Origin: Caballeronia temeraria | GTDB lineage: Bacteria > Pseudomonadota > Gammaproteobacteria > Burkholderiales > Burkholderiaceae | NCBI RefSeq assembly: GCF_001544795.2 | Contig: NZ_FCOI02000031.1 | Location: 1-64,000, forward strand | Direction of reading: 5' to 3' | Length of the DNA: 64,000 nucleotides | Part shown: piece after piece, positions 36,801 through 45,916 of the stretch | Numbering within the stretch: position 1 is the first letter of the stretch | Layout: each line of letters opens with the position of its first letter | The notes under the pieces: generated by a model | Told to the model about the DNA's origin: nothing | The model's database searches: none | The model's input: only the letters and a program-made list of their open reading frames with translations | Made by a program: the position numbers and the translations under genes

Positions 36801-36963
36801 GGAGGGCAAGAAGGTGCACACCGTCGGCCTGCCGCTGCACTGGGGCTTCAAGGGCCTCACGCAGCCGGGCTATCTCGTCAACACACTCACGCCTTCCGTG
36901 GGCGACGGCAACTCGCAGACACCCGAGTTCAAGTCGTTCCTCGTGAAGGTCGAGAAGGCATAG
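33895..36963 (+). CDS. fdnG: formate dehydrogenase-N/O major subunit, selenocysteine-containing
   Basis: A 1022-residue molybdenum enzyme oxidising formate to CO2. A twin-arginine signal (SRRQFLK, residues 5-11) exports it folded. The CPYCSVGC motif and CPKG supply the [4Fe-4S] ligands. TGA at 34483-34485 lies in frame inside the canonical ARV-U-HGPT context and encodes selenocysteine (residue 197), the molybdenum ligand; the reading frame continues without a break to the true stop. A SECIS-like hairpin follows the TGA, and selA, selB and the Sec tRNA lie downstream. GAGGG precedes the ATG. It could equally be named fdoG. Confidence 0.94.
34483..34524 (+). promoter_or_regulatory. UGA selenocysteine codon with SECIS element
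   Basis: The TGA is followed at the expected distance by a stem-loop whose apical part reads GGCA-GGTCT-TGCC. The GGUCU loop matches the SelB-binding loop of E. coli fdhF and fdnG. It is part of the fdnG coding sequence. Confidence 0.85.
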
Positions 36964-36972
36964 GGGGACGAG

Positions 36973-37917
36973 ATGGCTCTGCAATCGCTCGATATCAAGC
37001 GTCTCTCCGCGACGACCGTGCCGCAGACGCAAATACGCGAGCCGGCGACGGGCACGGTGGCGAAGCTCATCGACGTGTCGAAGTGCATCGGCTGCAAGGC
37101 GTGTCAGACGGCGTGCATGGAATGGAACGATCTGCGCGACGACATCGGTCACACGACCGGCATCTATGACAATCCGCGCGACCTCACGGAACATTCGTGG
37201 ACGGTGATGCGTTTCACCGAATACGAAAATCCGAAGGGCGACCTCGAGTGGCTGATCCGCAAGGACGGCTGCATGCATTGCGAGGATCCGGGTTGTCTGA
37301 AGGCGTGTCCGTCGCCGGGCGCGATCGTGCAGTACACGAACGGCATCGTGGATTTTCACGAGGAGAACTGCATCGGCTGCGGCTACTGCATCACCGGTTG
37401 CCCGTTCAATATTCCGCGGCTCTCGAAGGAAGATCATCGCGTGTACAAGTGCACGCTGTGTTCGGATCGCGTCGCGGTCGGGCAGGAGCCCGCGTGCGTG
37501 AAGACGTGTCCGACCGGCGCGATCATGTTCGGCACCAAGGTCGACATGCATCAGCAGGCGGCCGAACGCATCGAGGATCTGAAGGAGCGCGGCTTCGCGA
37601 ATGCGGGTCTCTACGATCCCGCGGGCGTGGGCGGCACGCACGTCATGTACGTGCTGCATCATGCGGATCAGCCGGAGCTGTATCACGGGCTCGCGAAGGA
37701 CCCGCACATCAGCCCGCTCGTGTCGATCTGGAAGGGCGTGACGAAGCCGCTCGCGATGGTGGGCATCGCGCTCGCGGCGCTCGCGGGCTTCTTCCATTAC
37801 ACGCGTATCGGCCCGAACGAAGTGAGCGAGGACGACGAGCTGGAAGCGCATCGCGAAGCGGAAGAAGTGCGGCGTCGCCGGGAAGGCGGACAGGAGCGTA
37901 CAGATGAAACACGATAG
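36973..37917 (+). CDS. fdnH: formate dehydrogenase iron-sulfur subunit
   Basis: A 314-residue electron-transfer subunit that carries electrons from FdnG to the cytochrome b subunit. Four ferredoxin-type Cys clusters are visible: [35 protein letters not shown] and CTLCSDR with [10 protein letters not shown] single membrane anchor lies near residues 255-275 ([18 protein letters not shown]), and the last 40 residues are charged. It starts nine bases after fdnG and overlaps the next gene by 14 bases. Also known as fdxH or fdoH. Confidence 0.94.
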   Translation: MALQSLDIKRLSATTVPQTQIREPATGTVAKLIDVSKCIGCKACQTACMEWNDLRDDIGHTTGIYDNPRDLTEHSWTVMRFTEYENPKGDLEWLIRKDGCMHCEDPGCLKACPSPGAIVQYTNGIVDFHEENCIGCGYCITGCPFNIPRLSKEDHRVYKCTLCSDRVAVGQEPACVKTCPTGAIMFGTKVDMHQQAAERIEDLKERGFANAGLYDPAGVGGTHVMYVLHHADQPELYHGLAKDPHISPLVSIWKGVTKPLAMVGIALAALAGFFHYTRIGPNEVSEDDELEAHREAEEVRRRREGGQERTDETR

Positions 37918-38554
37918 CGAACTGCGTGATGTAAAGGGACATCGGCTGATCGTGCGCTACACGCCGAACGAGCGCACGAATCACTGGATCACCGCGATCA
38001 CCTTCGTGCTGCTCGCGCTCTCCGGCCTCGCGATGTTTCATCCGTCGATGTCATGGCTCTATGCCGTGTTCGGCGGCGGGCAATGGACGCGTATTCTGCA
38101 TCCGTTCGTCGGCTGCGTGATGTTCATTTCGTTCCTGATTCTGGCGCTGCGTTTCTGGCACCACAACTATCTCGACAGGAACGACGTGCAGTGGATGAAG
38201 CAGATGAACGACGTGCTCACCAACCGCGAGGATCGCCTGCCGGAGATCGGCAAGTACAACGCCGGACAGAAGATCCTGTTCTTCGTGATGGTGGTGAGTC
38301 TCGTGTTGCTGCTCGTGAGCGGCATCGTGATCTGGCGCAGATACTTCGCGTTCTATTTTCCGATCACGGTGATTCGGCTTGCCTCAGTCGTGCATGCGGC
38401 GACCGCGTTCGTGCTGATCGTGTCGATCATCGTGCATATCTATGCGGCGCTGTGGGTGAAGGGATCGATCGGCGCGATGACGCGTGGAACCGTCACGTAT
38501 GGATGGGCGAGGAAGCATCATCCACGGTGGTTCAGGGAGACTATCGGGAAGTAG
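37904..38554 (+). CDS. fdnI: formate dehydrogenase cytochrome b556 subunit
   Basis: A 216-residue inner-membrane cytochrome b with four hydrophobic helices. Conserved histidines for two hemes are in [22 protein letters not shown] and IIVHIYAAL. It passes electrons from the iron-sulfur subunit to the quinone pool. It overlaps the iron-sulfur subunit gene and completes the three-subunit complex. Confidence 0.93.
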   Translation: MKHDSELRDVKGHRLIVRYTPNERTNHWITAITFVLLALSGLAMFHPSMSWLYAVFGGGQWTRILHPFVGCVMFISFLILALRFWHHNYLDRNDVQWMKQMNDVLTNREDRLPEIGKYNAGQKILFFVMVVSLVLLLVSGIVIWRRYFAFYFPITVIRLASVVHAATAFVLIVSIIVHIYAALWVKGSIGAMTRGTVTYGWARKHHPRWFRETIGK

Positions 38555-38657
38555 AACTCAGTCGCGACGTTGGGCCAGGATGTGCGGGGCGCGGTCCATT
38601 TCATATCGAATTAGCTGATATGCTCGGTCGACCGTCCACCCCGCGAGGAAACCTTCC

Positions 38658-39632
38658 GTGGTCCAACGCATAGTCGAAGCCGCGAGTATCGAATCGCTCG
38701 ATCCATCGGCCATTCCGCGTTTGCGCATGCCGGAACGCGCGACGATCTTCTCCGCGCGCGCCGCGCGTCTCGTGCAGCTTGCGCAGGCGGGCAATCCCAT
38801 CGCCGGTTATCTGCGTCTGATGGCCGCGCTCGCCGATGCCCAGCAGCGTGTGCTGACCCGGTTCGATGCGCCGATGCCTTCACGCGCATCGATCGAGCTG
38901 AATCAGCGTCATTCGATGCCCATCGTCCCCGCGCTGACCGACGATCGCGATCCCGCGTGGCGCGACGTGCTGCTCATGCTGCTCGATAGCATCGAAGCGG
39001 CGGGCGCGCTGACGCCGGCGCTCGCGCAACTCGTCGCCCGTCTGCGCGCGCTCGATGCCGCCGCGCTCGACGCGCAAGCCAATGCCATTCTCGCGCTGCG
39101 CTTCGCCGAGATCGATCCGGCCGCCGCACCCTTCATCGCGGCTGCGTTGCAGGTCGTGTGGACCGATCTCGCGAGCCGCATCGACATGAAAGACGTGCCG
39201 TATCTCGACACGCCCGGCGTCTGCCCGGTGTGCGGATCGGTGCCGGTCGCGAGCATCGTGCGCGTGGGCGGCGCGTACGAAGGTTATCGCTTTGTGCAAT
39301 GCGGCCTGTGCGCGACGGAACTGCACGTGGTCCGCGCGAAATGCACGAATTGCGACTCGACCAAAGGCATCGCCTATCACGTGATGGGAACCGGCGACGA
39401 ACCCGAGGAAGAAAAAACCGCGAAGGCGAGAAGTGCGCCGCTCAAGGCGGAGTCGTGCGATGAATGCGGCACGTATCGCAAGATCGGCTATCAGGAGAAG
39501 GCCTACGATTTCGAGCCTTACGCCGACGATCTCGCGAGCCTCACGCTCGATCTCCTGATGGGCGATGCGGGCTTCCGGCGCGCGGCGCCGCATCCGTGGC
39601 TGTGGCCCGAACACACGGAAGACGATCGATGA
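38658..39632 (+). CDS. fdhE: formate dehydrogenase accessory protein FdhE
   Basis: A 324-residue cytoplasmic maturation factor for the formate dehydrogenase. The C-terminal rubredoxin-like region has four CxxC pairs: CPVC, CGLC, CTNC and CDEC, as in the family, which binds iron or zinc and interacts with FdnG. GTG start chosen, with GAGG upstream. It follows the cytochrome subunit after 103 bases and overlaps selA by ATGA. Confidence 0.93.
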   Translation: MVQRIVEAASIESLDPSAIPRLRMPERATIFSARAARLVQLAQAGNPIAGYLRLMAALADAQQRVLTRFDAPMPSRASIELNQRHSMPIVPALTDDRDPAWRDVLLMLLDSIEAAGALTPALAQLVARLRALDAAALDAQANAILALRFAEIDPAAAPFIAAALQVVWTDLASRIDMKDVPYLDTPGVCPVCGSVPVASIVRVGGAYEGYRFVQCGLCATELHVVRAKCTNCDSTKGIAYHVMGTGDEPEEEKTAKARSAPLKAESCDECGTYRKIGYQEKAYDFEPYADDLASLTLDLLMGDAGFRRAAPHPWLWPEHTEDDR

Positions 39633-41065
39633 GCGACGTCACGGGCGGCGACGGCAGCGAACTGCGCGCGTTGATGGCTCGAGTGCCGTCGGTGGAGCGC
39701 GTGCTGGCATCGGCGGAATTCGGGGCGGTGATCGCCGCCTACGGGCGCACGCAGACGCTCGCCGCCTTGCGCGCGACGCTCGATGCATGGCGCGCCGACG
39801 CCCAAACGGGCCGCGCTTCCGTCGATGCACTGAGCGATGCGCAACTCGCGCATGCGGTCGATGCGCGACTCGCGAAGCGCGCACGCAGCAACGTGCGCAG
39901 CGTCTTCAATCTCACGGGCACGGTGCTGCATACGAATCTCGGCCGCGCGCTTCTGCCCGACGAAGCGGTGCGCGCCGTGGCCGACATTCTCACGCGCCCC
40001 GCGAACCTCGAATTCGATCTCGATACCGGCGCGCGCGGCGATCGCGACGATCTCATCAACGAACTGATTTGCGAGCTGACGGGCGCCGAGGCTGCGACCG
40101 TCGTGAACAACAACGCGGCGGCGGTGTTGCTGACGCTCTCCGCGCTCGCGTCGCGCAAGGAAGTGATCGTGTCGCGCGGCGAACTCGTCGAGATCGGCGG
40201 CGCGTTCCGCATTCCCGACATCATGAGTCGCGCGGGCGCGAAACTGCGCGAAGTCGGCACGACGAATCGAACGCATCCGAGAGACTACGACGAAGCGATC
40301 AACGCGAAGACGGCGCTGCTGATGAAGGTGCATTGCAGCAACTACGCCGTGAACGGCTTCACGAAGGAAGTCACGCTCGCGGAACTCGCGCCGATCGCGA
40401 AAGCGCGCGGATTGCCGGTCGTGGTGGATCTCGGCAGCGGCACGCTCGTCGATCTCACGCAATGGGGCTTGCCGCGCGAAGCGACCGTGCGCGAGACGAT
40501 CGCGGCGGGCGCGGACCTCGTCACCTTCAGCGGCGACAAGCTGTTGGGCGGGCCGCAAGCGGGGCTGATCGTCGGCCGCGCGGTTCTCATCGCGAAGATC
40601 AAGAAGCATCCGCTCAAGCGCGCATTGCGCGTCGGCAAGCTGACGCTCGCGGCGCTCGAAGCGGTGCTGCGGCTTTACCGCGCGCCCGAAACGCTGCGCG
40701 AGCGTCTCACGACATTGCGTCTGCTGACGCGTCCCGCCGATGCCATGCGTCTCGCCGCCGAGCGCATCGAGCCTGCGTTGCAGCGCTTTATCGGCGATGC
40801 CTTCACGGTCAGCGCCGAGCCGATGTTCAGCCAGATCGGCAGCGGCGCATTGCCTGTCGATGTGCTGCCGAGCTACGGCCTCGCGGTGCGCCTCGCGAGC
40901 GGCAAACGGCCGGGCGGACAACTGAATCGCATCGAGAAGCGGCTGCGCGAATTGCCGCGGCCGGTGATCGGCCGCATCGCGGACGGCGCGTTGCGGCTCG
41001 ATCTGCGTTGTCTCGAAGAAGCCGATGAAGCCGCGTTCGTCATGCAACTGGACGCGCTCGAATGA
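39629..41065 (+). CDS. selA: L-seryl-tRNA(Sec) selenium transferase SelA
   Basis: A 478-residue pyridoxal-phosphate enzyme that converts Ser-tRNA-Sec to Sec-tRNA-Sec using selenophosphate. The PLP lysine lies in [14 protein letters not shown], preceded by the family segments [13 protein letters not shown] and VVDLGSGT. Length matches the family. It overlaps fdhE and selB by four bases at each end (ATGA), so selenium insertion is co-expressed with the enzyme that needs it. selD, which supplies selenophosphate, is not in the window. Confidence 0.95.
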   Translation: MSDVTGGDGSELRALMARVPSVERVLASAEFGAVIAAYGRTQTLAALRATLDAWRADAQTGRASVDALSDAQLAHAVDARLAKRARSNVRSVFNLTGTVLHTNLGRALLPDEAVRAVADILTRPANLEFDLDTGARGDRDDLINELICELTGAEAATVVNNNAAAVLLTLSALASRKEVIVSRGELVEIGGAFRIPDIMSRAGAKLREVGTTNRTHPRDYDEAINAKTALLMKVHCSNYAVNGFTKEVTLAELAPIAKARGLPVVVDLGSGTLVDLTQWGLPREATVRETIAAGADLVTFSGDKLLGGPQAGLIVGRAVLIAKIKKHPLKRALRVGKLTLAALEAVLRLYRAPETLRERLTTLRLLTRPADAMRLAAERIEPALQRFIGDAFTVSAEPMFSQIGSGALPVDVLPSYGLAVRLASGKRPGGQLNRIEKRLRELPRPVIGRIADGALRLDLRCLEEADEAAFVMQLDALE

Positions 41066-42969
41066 TCGTCGGCACGGCGGGGCATATCGATCATGGCAAG
41101 ACGACGCTCGTGCGCGCGCTCTCCGGCGTGGACACGGATCGGCTGAAGGAAGAGAAGGCGCGCGGCATATCCATCGAACTGGGCTACGCGTACGTGCCGC
41201 TGAGCGATGGCGGCGTGCTCGGCTTCATCGACGTGCCCGGACACGAGAAGCTCGTGCATACGATGGCGGCGGGCGCGTGCGGCATCGACTTCGCCTTGCT
41301 GGTGATCGCCGCCGACGATGGCGTCATGCCCCAGACGCGCGAACATCTCGCGATTCTCGAACTGCTCGGCGTGACGCGCGGCGCGGTCGCGGTGACGAAG
41401 GGCGATCGCGTGGAAGCGTCGCGCGTGCGCGATGTTCATGCCGAAATCGCCGCGTTGCTCGCACAAGGCCCGTTGCGCGACGCGCCCGTGTTCGACACCG
41501 ACGCGACGAGAGACGATGACGCGGGCGTCGCCGCACTGCAAGCGCATCTGCACGACGCCGCCGCGCACTGGCGCACGCGTCGCGACGACGGCTTTTTCCG
41601 GCTCGCCGTCGATCGCGTGTTCACGTTGACGGGGCAGGGCACGATCGCCACCGGCACGGTGTTCGCGGGCCGCGTGAATGTCGGCGACATGCTCGCCATT
41701 GCGCCGCGTGAATCGTGCGGCGAGCCCGTGCGCGTGCGCAGCATTCACGCGCAGAATCGCGCGGCACAGACGGGCCGCGCGGGCGAACGCTGCGCGCTCA
41801 ATCTCGCGGGCATCGAGAAGAACGCGCTCGCGCGCGGCGACTGGATCGTCGATGCGCGGCTCGCGCGTGCATCGGAGCGAATCGATGTCGAGCTGAGCTT
41901 ATTGGAGGACGCGCAACTCACGCTCACGCATTGGGCGCCGCTGCATGTGCATCTCGGCACGACGCATCGTGTCGCGCATGCCGCGCTGCTGGAAGCGGAC
42001 ACGCTCGCTTCGGGCCAAACGGCGCGTGTGCAACTCGTGTTCGATGCGCCCGTCTGCGCGTTGCCCGGCGATCGCTTCATCGTGCGCAATGCGCAGGCGA
42101 GCCGGACGGTGGGGGGCGGACGCGTCCTCGATCCGTTCGCGCCCGCGCGCAAGCGCCGCACGCCGCAGCGCCGCGCATGGCTCGATGCGCTCGTCGCGAT
42201 GCTCGAAACGGGCCGCGCCGACGCGCTGGTCGACGAAGCGCCGTATGGTTTGCCGCGCTCGCTGATCGAGCATGTGTGCGGACGCAGCGTGTCACCCGAA
42301 CGCGTGCGCGCGGTGTCCACGCACGACGACACGCGCTACATTGCAGCGCGTCACTGGGATGCGCTGACCACGCGGCTGCTCGATGCGCTCGCCGCTTTCC
42401 ACGAACGTTTTCCCGATGAACAAGGCCCCGACGCCGCGCGACTGCGCCGCATGGCCGCGCCGCTCGCGCCGGATGCGTTGTGGCGCGCGCTCGTCGATGA
42501 CGCGGTGGCGAGCGGCTCGATCGCGAAGAGCGGGCCGTGGCTGCATCTGCCTTCGCATGCAGTGACGCTCGACGAAAACGAGGAAACGCTCGCGCGCGCG
42601 GTGCTTGCATCGCTGGAGCAGGGGCGTTTCGATCCGCCGTGGGTGCGCGATCTCGCGAACGCGCACGGCGTCGGCGAAGACGAGATGCGCCGGCTCCTCA
42701 GGAAGCTCGCGCGGCGCGGCGACGTATTTCAGGTCGTGCGCGACCTGTTCTATTGCCGCGCGTCGATCGGCGCGCTGGCGCAACTCGTCGCGCAAGCGGC
42801 GCAATCGCAGGGCGGCGCGGTCGGCGCGGCCGCTTTCCGAGATGCCAGTGCGCTGGGCCGCAAGCGCGCGATACAGATTTTGGAGTTCTTCGATCGGGTT
42901 GGGTACACTCGATTCCACCGCAACCTGCACCTCTTGCGCGCCGATAGCCGCTGGCACGAGTCTGTCTGA
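41062..42969 (+). CDS. selB: selenocysteine-specific elongation factor SelB
   Basis: A 635-residue GTPase that brings Sec-tRNA-Sec to UGA codons marked by a SECIS hairpin. G1 [10 protein letters not shown]3 DVPGHEK and G4 TKGD are visible; TKGD in place of NKxD is usual in SelB. EF-Tu-like domains follow, and the C-terminal third holds the winged-helix repeats (about 380-635, ending with the FYCRASIG and [12 protein letters not shown] segments) that grip the SECIS loop. It overlaps selA by ATGA. Confidence 0.95.
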   Translation: MIVGTAGHIDHGKTTLVRALSGVDTDRLKEEKARGISIELGYAYVPLSDGGVLGFIDVPGHEKLVHTMAAGACGIDFALLVIAADDGVMPQTREHLAILELLGVTRGAVAVTKGDRVEASRVRDVHAEIAALLAQGPLRDAPVFDTDATRDDDAGVAALQAHLHDAAAHWRTRRDDGFFRLAVDRVFTLTGQGTIATGTVFAGRVNVGDMLAIAPRESCGEPVRVRSIHAQNRAAQTGRAGERCALNLAGIEKNALARGDWIVDARLARASERIDVELSLLEDAQLTLTHWAPLHVHLGTTHRVAHAALLEADTLASGQTARVQLVFDAPVCALPGDRFIVRNAQASRTVGGGRVLDPFAPARKRRTPQRRAWLDALVAMLETGRADALVDEAPYGLPRSLIEHVCGRSVSPERVRAVSTHDDTRYIAARHWDALTTRLLDALAAFHERFPDEQGPDAARLRRMAAPLAPDALWRALVDDAVASGSIAKSGPWLHLPSHAVTLDENEETLARAVLASLEQGRFDPPWVRDLANAHGVGEDEMRRLLRKLARRGDVFQVVRDLFYCRASIGALAQLVAQAAQSQGGAVGAAAFRDASALGRKRAIQILEFFDRVGYTRFHRNLHLLRADSRWHESV

Positions 42970-43017
42970 CGATTGCGCGCTGTCCACACCGTTGGCGCCC
43001 TTCGTCTGTCCAACACG

Positions 43018-45021
43018 ATGGAGCATCTCTACTTCAGGCTGTTGCATCTCATGTCGAGCTACCCCGAGTGGGCGCTCGCGGCGGTGCTGCTTGCATCGTT
43101 TCTCGAATCGGTCGCGTTCATCGGGACGTTCGTGCCGGGCAGCACCGCGATGTTCATCGCGGGCGCGCTCGTCGGCGCGGGCGCGCTGAATCTCGGCTGG
43201 GTGTTCGTCTGTGCGATCGCGGGCGCCATCGCGGGCGATGCTGCGAGTTTCTGGTTCGGGCAGCACTATGCCGACCGGATCGCGCAGATGTGGCCGTTCC
43301 GCTCGCATCCGGGCGCGCTCGCCGCCGGCAAGAAATATTTCGATGCGCACGGCGCGAAGAGCGTCGTGCTCGCGCGCTTCGTCGCGCCGATGCGTGCGGT
43401 CGTGCCGGTCGTCGCGGGCGTGACGGGCATGACGCCGTCGCGCTTTCTCGTCGTCAATATTCTGAGCGCGCTCGTCTGGGCGCCGACGCATATTCTGCCG
43501 GGCGTCGTGTTCGGCGCGTCGATCGAACTGGCGGGCGCGGTGTCGATCCGGCTCGTCGTGATCCTGATCGTCGTCGCGGCGCTCGCGTGGATCGTGTTCA
43601 ACCTCACGCGCGTGATCGTGTCGCACGCGATGCGCTGGACCATCGCGTCGCGCGACGCCTTGCTCGCGTGGGCGCAAAAAGGCAGCGGCCTGGCCAAGCG
43701 CCTCGTCTCGCGCGCGCTCGATCCCGGCAATCCGGCGACGGGTCTCATCGTCATCATTTCCGTGCTGCTGCTCGCCTCCGCGATCCTTTTCTTCTCGGTG
43801 CTCGCGAACGTGGCGCGCGGCGCGTCGATCGTTCAGGTCGATGTGTCGATCTACCGGCTGCTGCAATCCTTCCAGTCGACCTGGACCGACTCGATCCTCG
43901 ACGCCGCCGCGACGCTCGGCAGCACGCCGACGCTGCTCGCGCTCGGCGCGACGGTCATCGTGTGGATGAGCATCGAGCGGCGCTGGCGCACGGTCACGTA
44001 CTGGGTCGTCGCGGTGGTGTTTTCGCAATTGCTCGTCGCGGTGATCCGCTTCACCGCGCACGAGCCGACTCTCGTGTCCTTCGCGCCGTCGGAGCATCGC
44101 TTTCCGAGCAGCGACGTCGCGGCGACCGTGGTCATCTACGGCTTTCTCGCGTTCCTGCTGCTGCGGCGCGTGGGCATGCTGACCGGCGTGTTCATCGCGA
44201 TGGCGACCTCGGCCATCGTCACGGCGGTCGGTCTCGCGGGCCTGTACTTCGGCCGCTTCACCATCTCCGACGCGCTCGGCAGCGCCGCGCTCGCCGCCGT
44301 GTGGGTCTTTCTGATCGCGCTGACGGCCGTCTGGCGCAATCCCGGCAAGCCGACGCCGAGGCCGCTGATGCCGGTCGCCGTGCTCGCCGTGATCTGCGCG
44401 AGCGTCGCGCTCCAAATGAGCGACGATACGGAGGCGCATAGCGTCGTGCCGTCGACCATTGTCATCACGCCGGTTCAATGGACCGATTCCGTGTGGCGCA
44501 CGTTTTCCTGCTATCGATCGAGCATGGAAGGCGATCGCCGGGAGCCGATCAGCGTGCAGTGGGCCGCGACGCCCGAGCAGATTCGCGCGCAACTGGCGTC
44601 GCGCGGCTGGACGGAGGTGTCGCACGTGAGCCTGAAAAGCGTGCTTTCGGTGGTGATGCCGAACGCGCCCGCGATCGCGCTGCCGGCGCTGCCGCGCCTG
44701 AACAACGGCGAGCCGTCGAAGCTCGTGTTCGCGCGCTCGGTGCGCGGCGCCGACGAACGCGACGTGCTGCGCTTCTGGCCGACGCATTACGAAGTGCGCC
44801 AGGCCGCGGGCACGCCGCCTGCGCCGATCTGGCTCGGCTCGGTCGTGCACGAGCGGCTGCGGCGTCCGTCGTGGCCGTTCAACGTGTTGCGGCCGGACCG
44901 GCGCGTCGACCCGATGGCCTTTGATCATGGCGAGGGCACGCCGTGGCGCGGCATCGAAATTGCGAGTAGCGCGGGATGTGGAAGCGTTCCGGTGATGCTC
45001 GTCGAGTCGAGGTCCGAATGA
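43018..45021 (+). CDS. DedA-PAP2-LssY fusion membrane protein
   Basis: A 667-residue multidomain membrane protein. Residues about 1-210 are a DedA/VTT domain (ESVAFIGTFVPGST, ARFVAPMRAVVPVVAG). Residues about 240-450 have the helix pattern of a PAP2 phosphatase, but the signature residues are missing: PSGH reads P-S-S-D (D366) and the second His is F414. Residues about 480-667 form an LssY-type soluble C-terminal domain. It may be a lipid transporter or scramblase with a dead phosphatase domain. Start at MEHLYF; ribosome-binding sequence is weak. Confidence 0.83.
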   Translation: MEHLYFRLLHLMSSYPEWALAAVLLASFLESVAFIGTFVPGSTAMFIAGALVGAGALNLGWVFVCAIAGAIAGDAASFWFGQHYADRIAQMWPFRSHPGALAAGKKYFDAHGAKSVVLARFVAPMRAVVPVVAGVTGMTPSRFLVVNILSALVWAPTHILPGVVFGASIELAGAVSIRLVVILIVVAALAWIVFNLTRVIVSHAMRWTIASRDALLAWAQKGSGLAKRLVSRALDPGNPATGLIVIISVLLLASAILFFSVLANVARGASIVQVDVSIYRLLQSFQSTWTDSILDAAATLGSTPTLLALGATVIVWMSIERRWRTVTYWVVAVVFSQLLVAVIRFTAHEPTLVSFAPSEHRFPSSDVAATVVIYGFLAFLLLRRVGMLTGVFIAMATSAIVTAVGLAGLYFGRFTISDALGSAALAAVWVFLIALTAVWRNPGKPTPRPLMPVAVLAVICASVALQMSDDTEAHSVVPSTIVITPVQWTDSVWRTFSCYRSSMEGDRREPISVQWAATPEQIRAQLASRGWTEVSHVSLKSVLSVVMPNAPAIALPALPRLNNGEPSKLVFARSVRGADERDVLRFWPTHYEVRQAAGTPPAPIWLGSVVHERLRRPSWPFNVLRPDRRVDPMAFDHGEGTPWRGIEIASSAGCGSVPVMLVESRSE

Positions 45022-45043
45022 GGTTGCGATCGAGAGGTGCCGG

Positions 45044-45661
45044 TTGATCCAGATTCCGCCGTCGGCGATCGTGCAATGGGGCAGCGCGGCCGTGTTCGCC
45101 AACGTCCTGCTGACGCGGCTCGGCGTGCCGCTGCCCTCCGCGCCCTTGCTCGTGTTCGCGGGCTCGGCGGTGGCGAGCGGACGCCTCGCCTTCGCGCACG
45201 TGCTGTTCGCGGCGCTGTGCGGCGCGCTGCTCGGCGACAGCGTGTGGTTTTCCGCCGGGCGCATCTACGGGCGGCGGCTCGTCGCGGCGCTGTCGCGGCG
45301 GTCGTATGCGGTCGATAACGGCATGCGCACGACCGGCGAACTATTCGAGCGGCACGGCGCGCCGATCGTCGCGGTATCGAAATTCGTGCCGGGACTCGGG
45401 CTCGTCACGCCGCCGCTGATGGGCACGACACAGATCGCCGCCTTCGCATTTTTCTTCTGGGATACGGCCGGGATTGCCGCGTGGGCGTCGTTCTGGATTT
45501 TGGGCGGCGCACTTTTCGAGCGGCAACTGCATCTCGCGGTGCTGGCGCTCGAATCGCACGGCGCGACGGTGGTCGATCTGCTCGTCGCGGCGGCGCTGCT
45601 GTATTGCGTCTATCGGCTGATGCGGCGGCGACAGCCGCGTTCGCACGATGGCAGCGGGTGA
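45044..45661 (+). CDS. DedA-family membrane protein
   Basis: A 205-residue VTT/DedA protein with about five hydrophobic segments. It has the family's GVPLPSAPLLVFAG and FVPGLGLVTPPLMG segments. DedA proteins are thought to move lipids such as undecaprenyl phosphate across the inner membrane. The start is TTG with AGAGG upstream; no ATG fits the conserved N-terminus. It lies 22 bases after the DedA-PAP2 fusion gene and may share its transcript. Confidence 0.82.
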   Translation: MIQIPPSAIVQWGSAAVFANVLLTRLGVPLPSAPLLVFAGSAVASGRLAFAHVLFAALCGALLGDSVWFSAGRIYGRRLVAALSRRSYAVDNGMRTTGELFERHGAPIVAVSKFVPGLGLVTPPLMGTTQIAAFAFFFWDTAGIAAWASFWILGGALFERQLHLAVLALESHGATVVDLLVAAALLYCVYRLMRRRQPRSHDGSG

Positions 45662-45672
45662 GGGCGCGCCGT

Positions 45673-45678
45673 TATAAT
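45673..45678 (+). promoter_or_regulatory. candidate -10 box for tRNA-Sec
   Basis: TATAAT lies 64 bases before the tRNA start. The matching -35 is not clear. It is the only good -10 box in the gap between the DedA gene and the tRNA. Confidence 0.5.
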
Positions 45679-45741
45679 CGGACGCCCGGTCGGAAACTGG
45701 CTGGGATGCTTCTTGGTGGTGGTTCGTCGTGGTTCCCGAAA

Positions 45742-45837
45742 GGAAGGCATCCGTATCCGGTGGTGCGGCCGGGCTTCAAACCCGGTTGGGGATGTCAGAC
45801 ATTCCCAGGTCGGTTCGACTCCGGCTGCCTTCCGCCA
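45742..45837 (+). tRNA. selC: tRNA-Sec (anticodon TCA)
   Basis: A 96-nt selenocysteine tRNA with encoded CCA. The 8-bp acceptor stem GGAAGGCA/TGCCTTCC, long variable arm and GGTTCGACTCC T-arm match E. coli selC. The anticodon TCA is at 45776-45778, within loop CTTCAAA. It decodes the UGA in fdnG upstream. The 3' end is intact even though a prophage integrase gene starts less than 100 bases beyond it. Confidence 0.96.
45810..45837 (+). other. probable prophage attachment site (attL side)
   Basis: The T-arm and acceptor end of tRNA-Sec directly abut the integrase end of the prophage. Tyrosine integrases commonly use tRNA 3' ends as attB, and selC is a known hot spot. The crossover core cannot be delimited because the right junction is outside the window. 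Confidence 0.6.
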
Positions 45838-45852
45838 GAAGGCTTCGCGGCA

Positions 45853-45886
45853 GACCGGCAACCCTCGAAAGTCAGCCGGTCCTTTT
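45853..45886 (+). terminator. terminator after tRNA-Sec
   Basis: GACCGGC and GCCGGTC (7-bp perfect stem, 15-nt loop) are followed by CTTTTCC. It begins 15 bases after the tRNA CCA. Because it lies on the phage side of the junction, it may be supplied by the prophage. Confidence 0.6.
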
Positions 45887-45911
45887 CCGCAATCTGGACT
45901 CTTTTCCGCAA
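45882..45911 (+). repeat. tandem CTTTTCCGCAA repeats beside the integrase gene
   Basis: The 11-mer CTTTTCCGCAA occurs at about 45882-45892 and 45901-45911, 19 bases apart, between the tRNA and the integrase stop. Direct repeats here could be arm-type integrase binding sites. This is a positional inference. Confidence 0.45.
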
Positions 45912-45916
45912 AACTT

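Noticed and set aside
42292-45264. Very long minus-strand open frame opposite selB and the DedA fusion gene
   Set aside because: High GC in third codon positions leaves antisense frames open; its translation is Arg/His/Asp-rich with no domain, while the plus strand carries recognisable proteins throughout.
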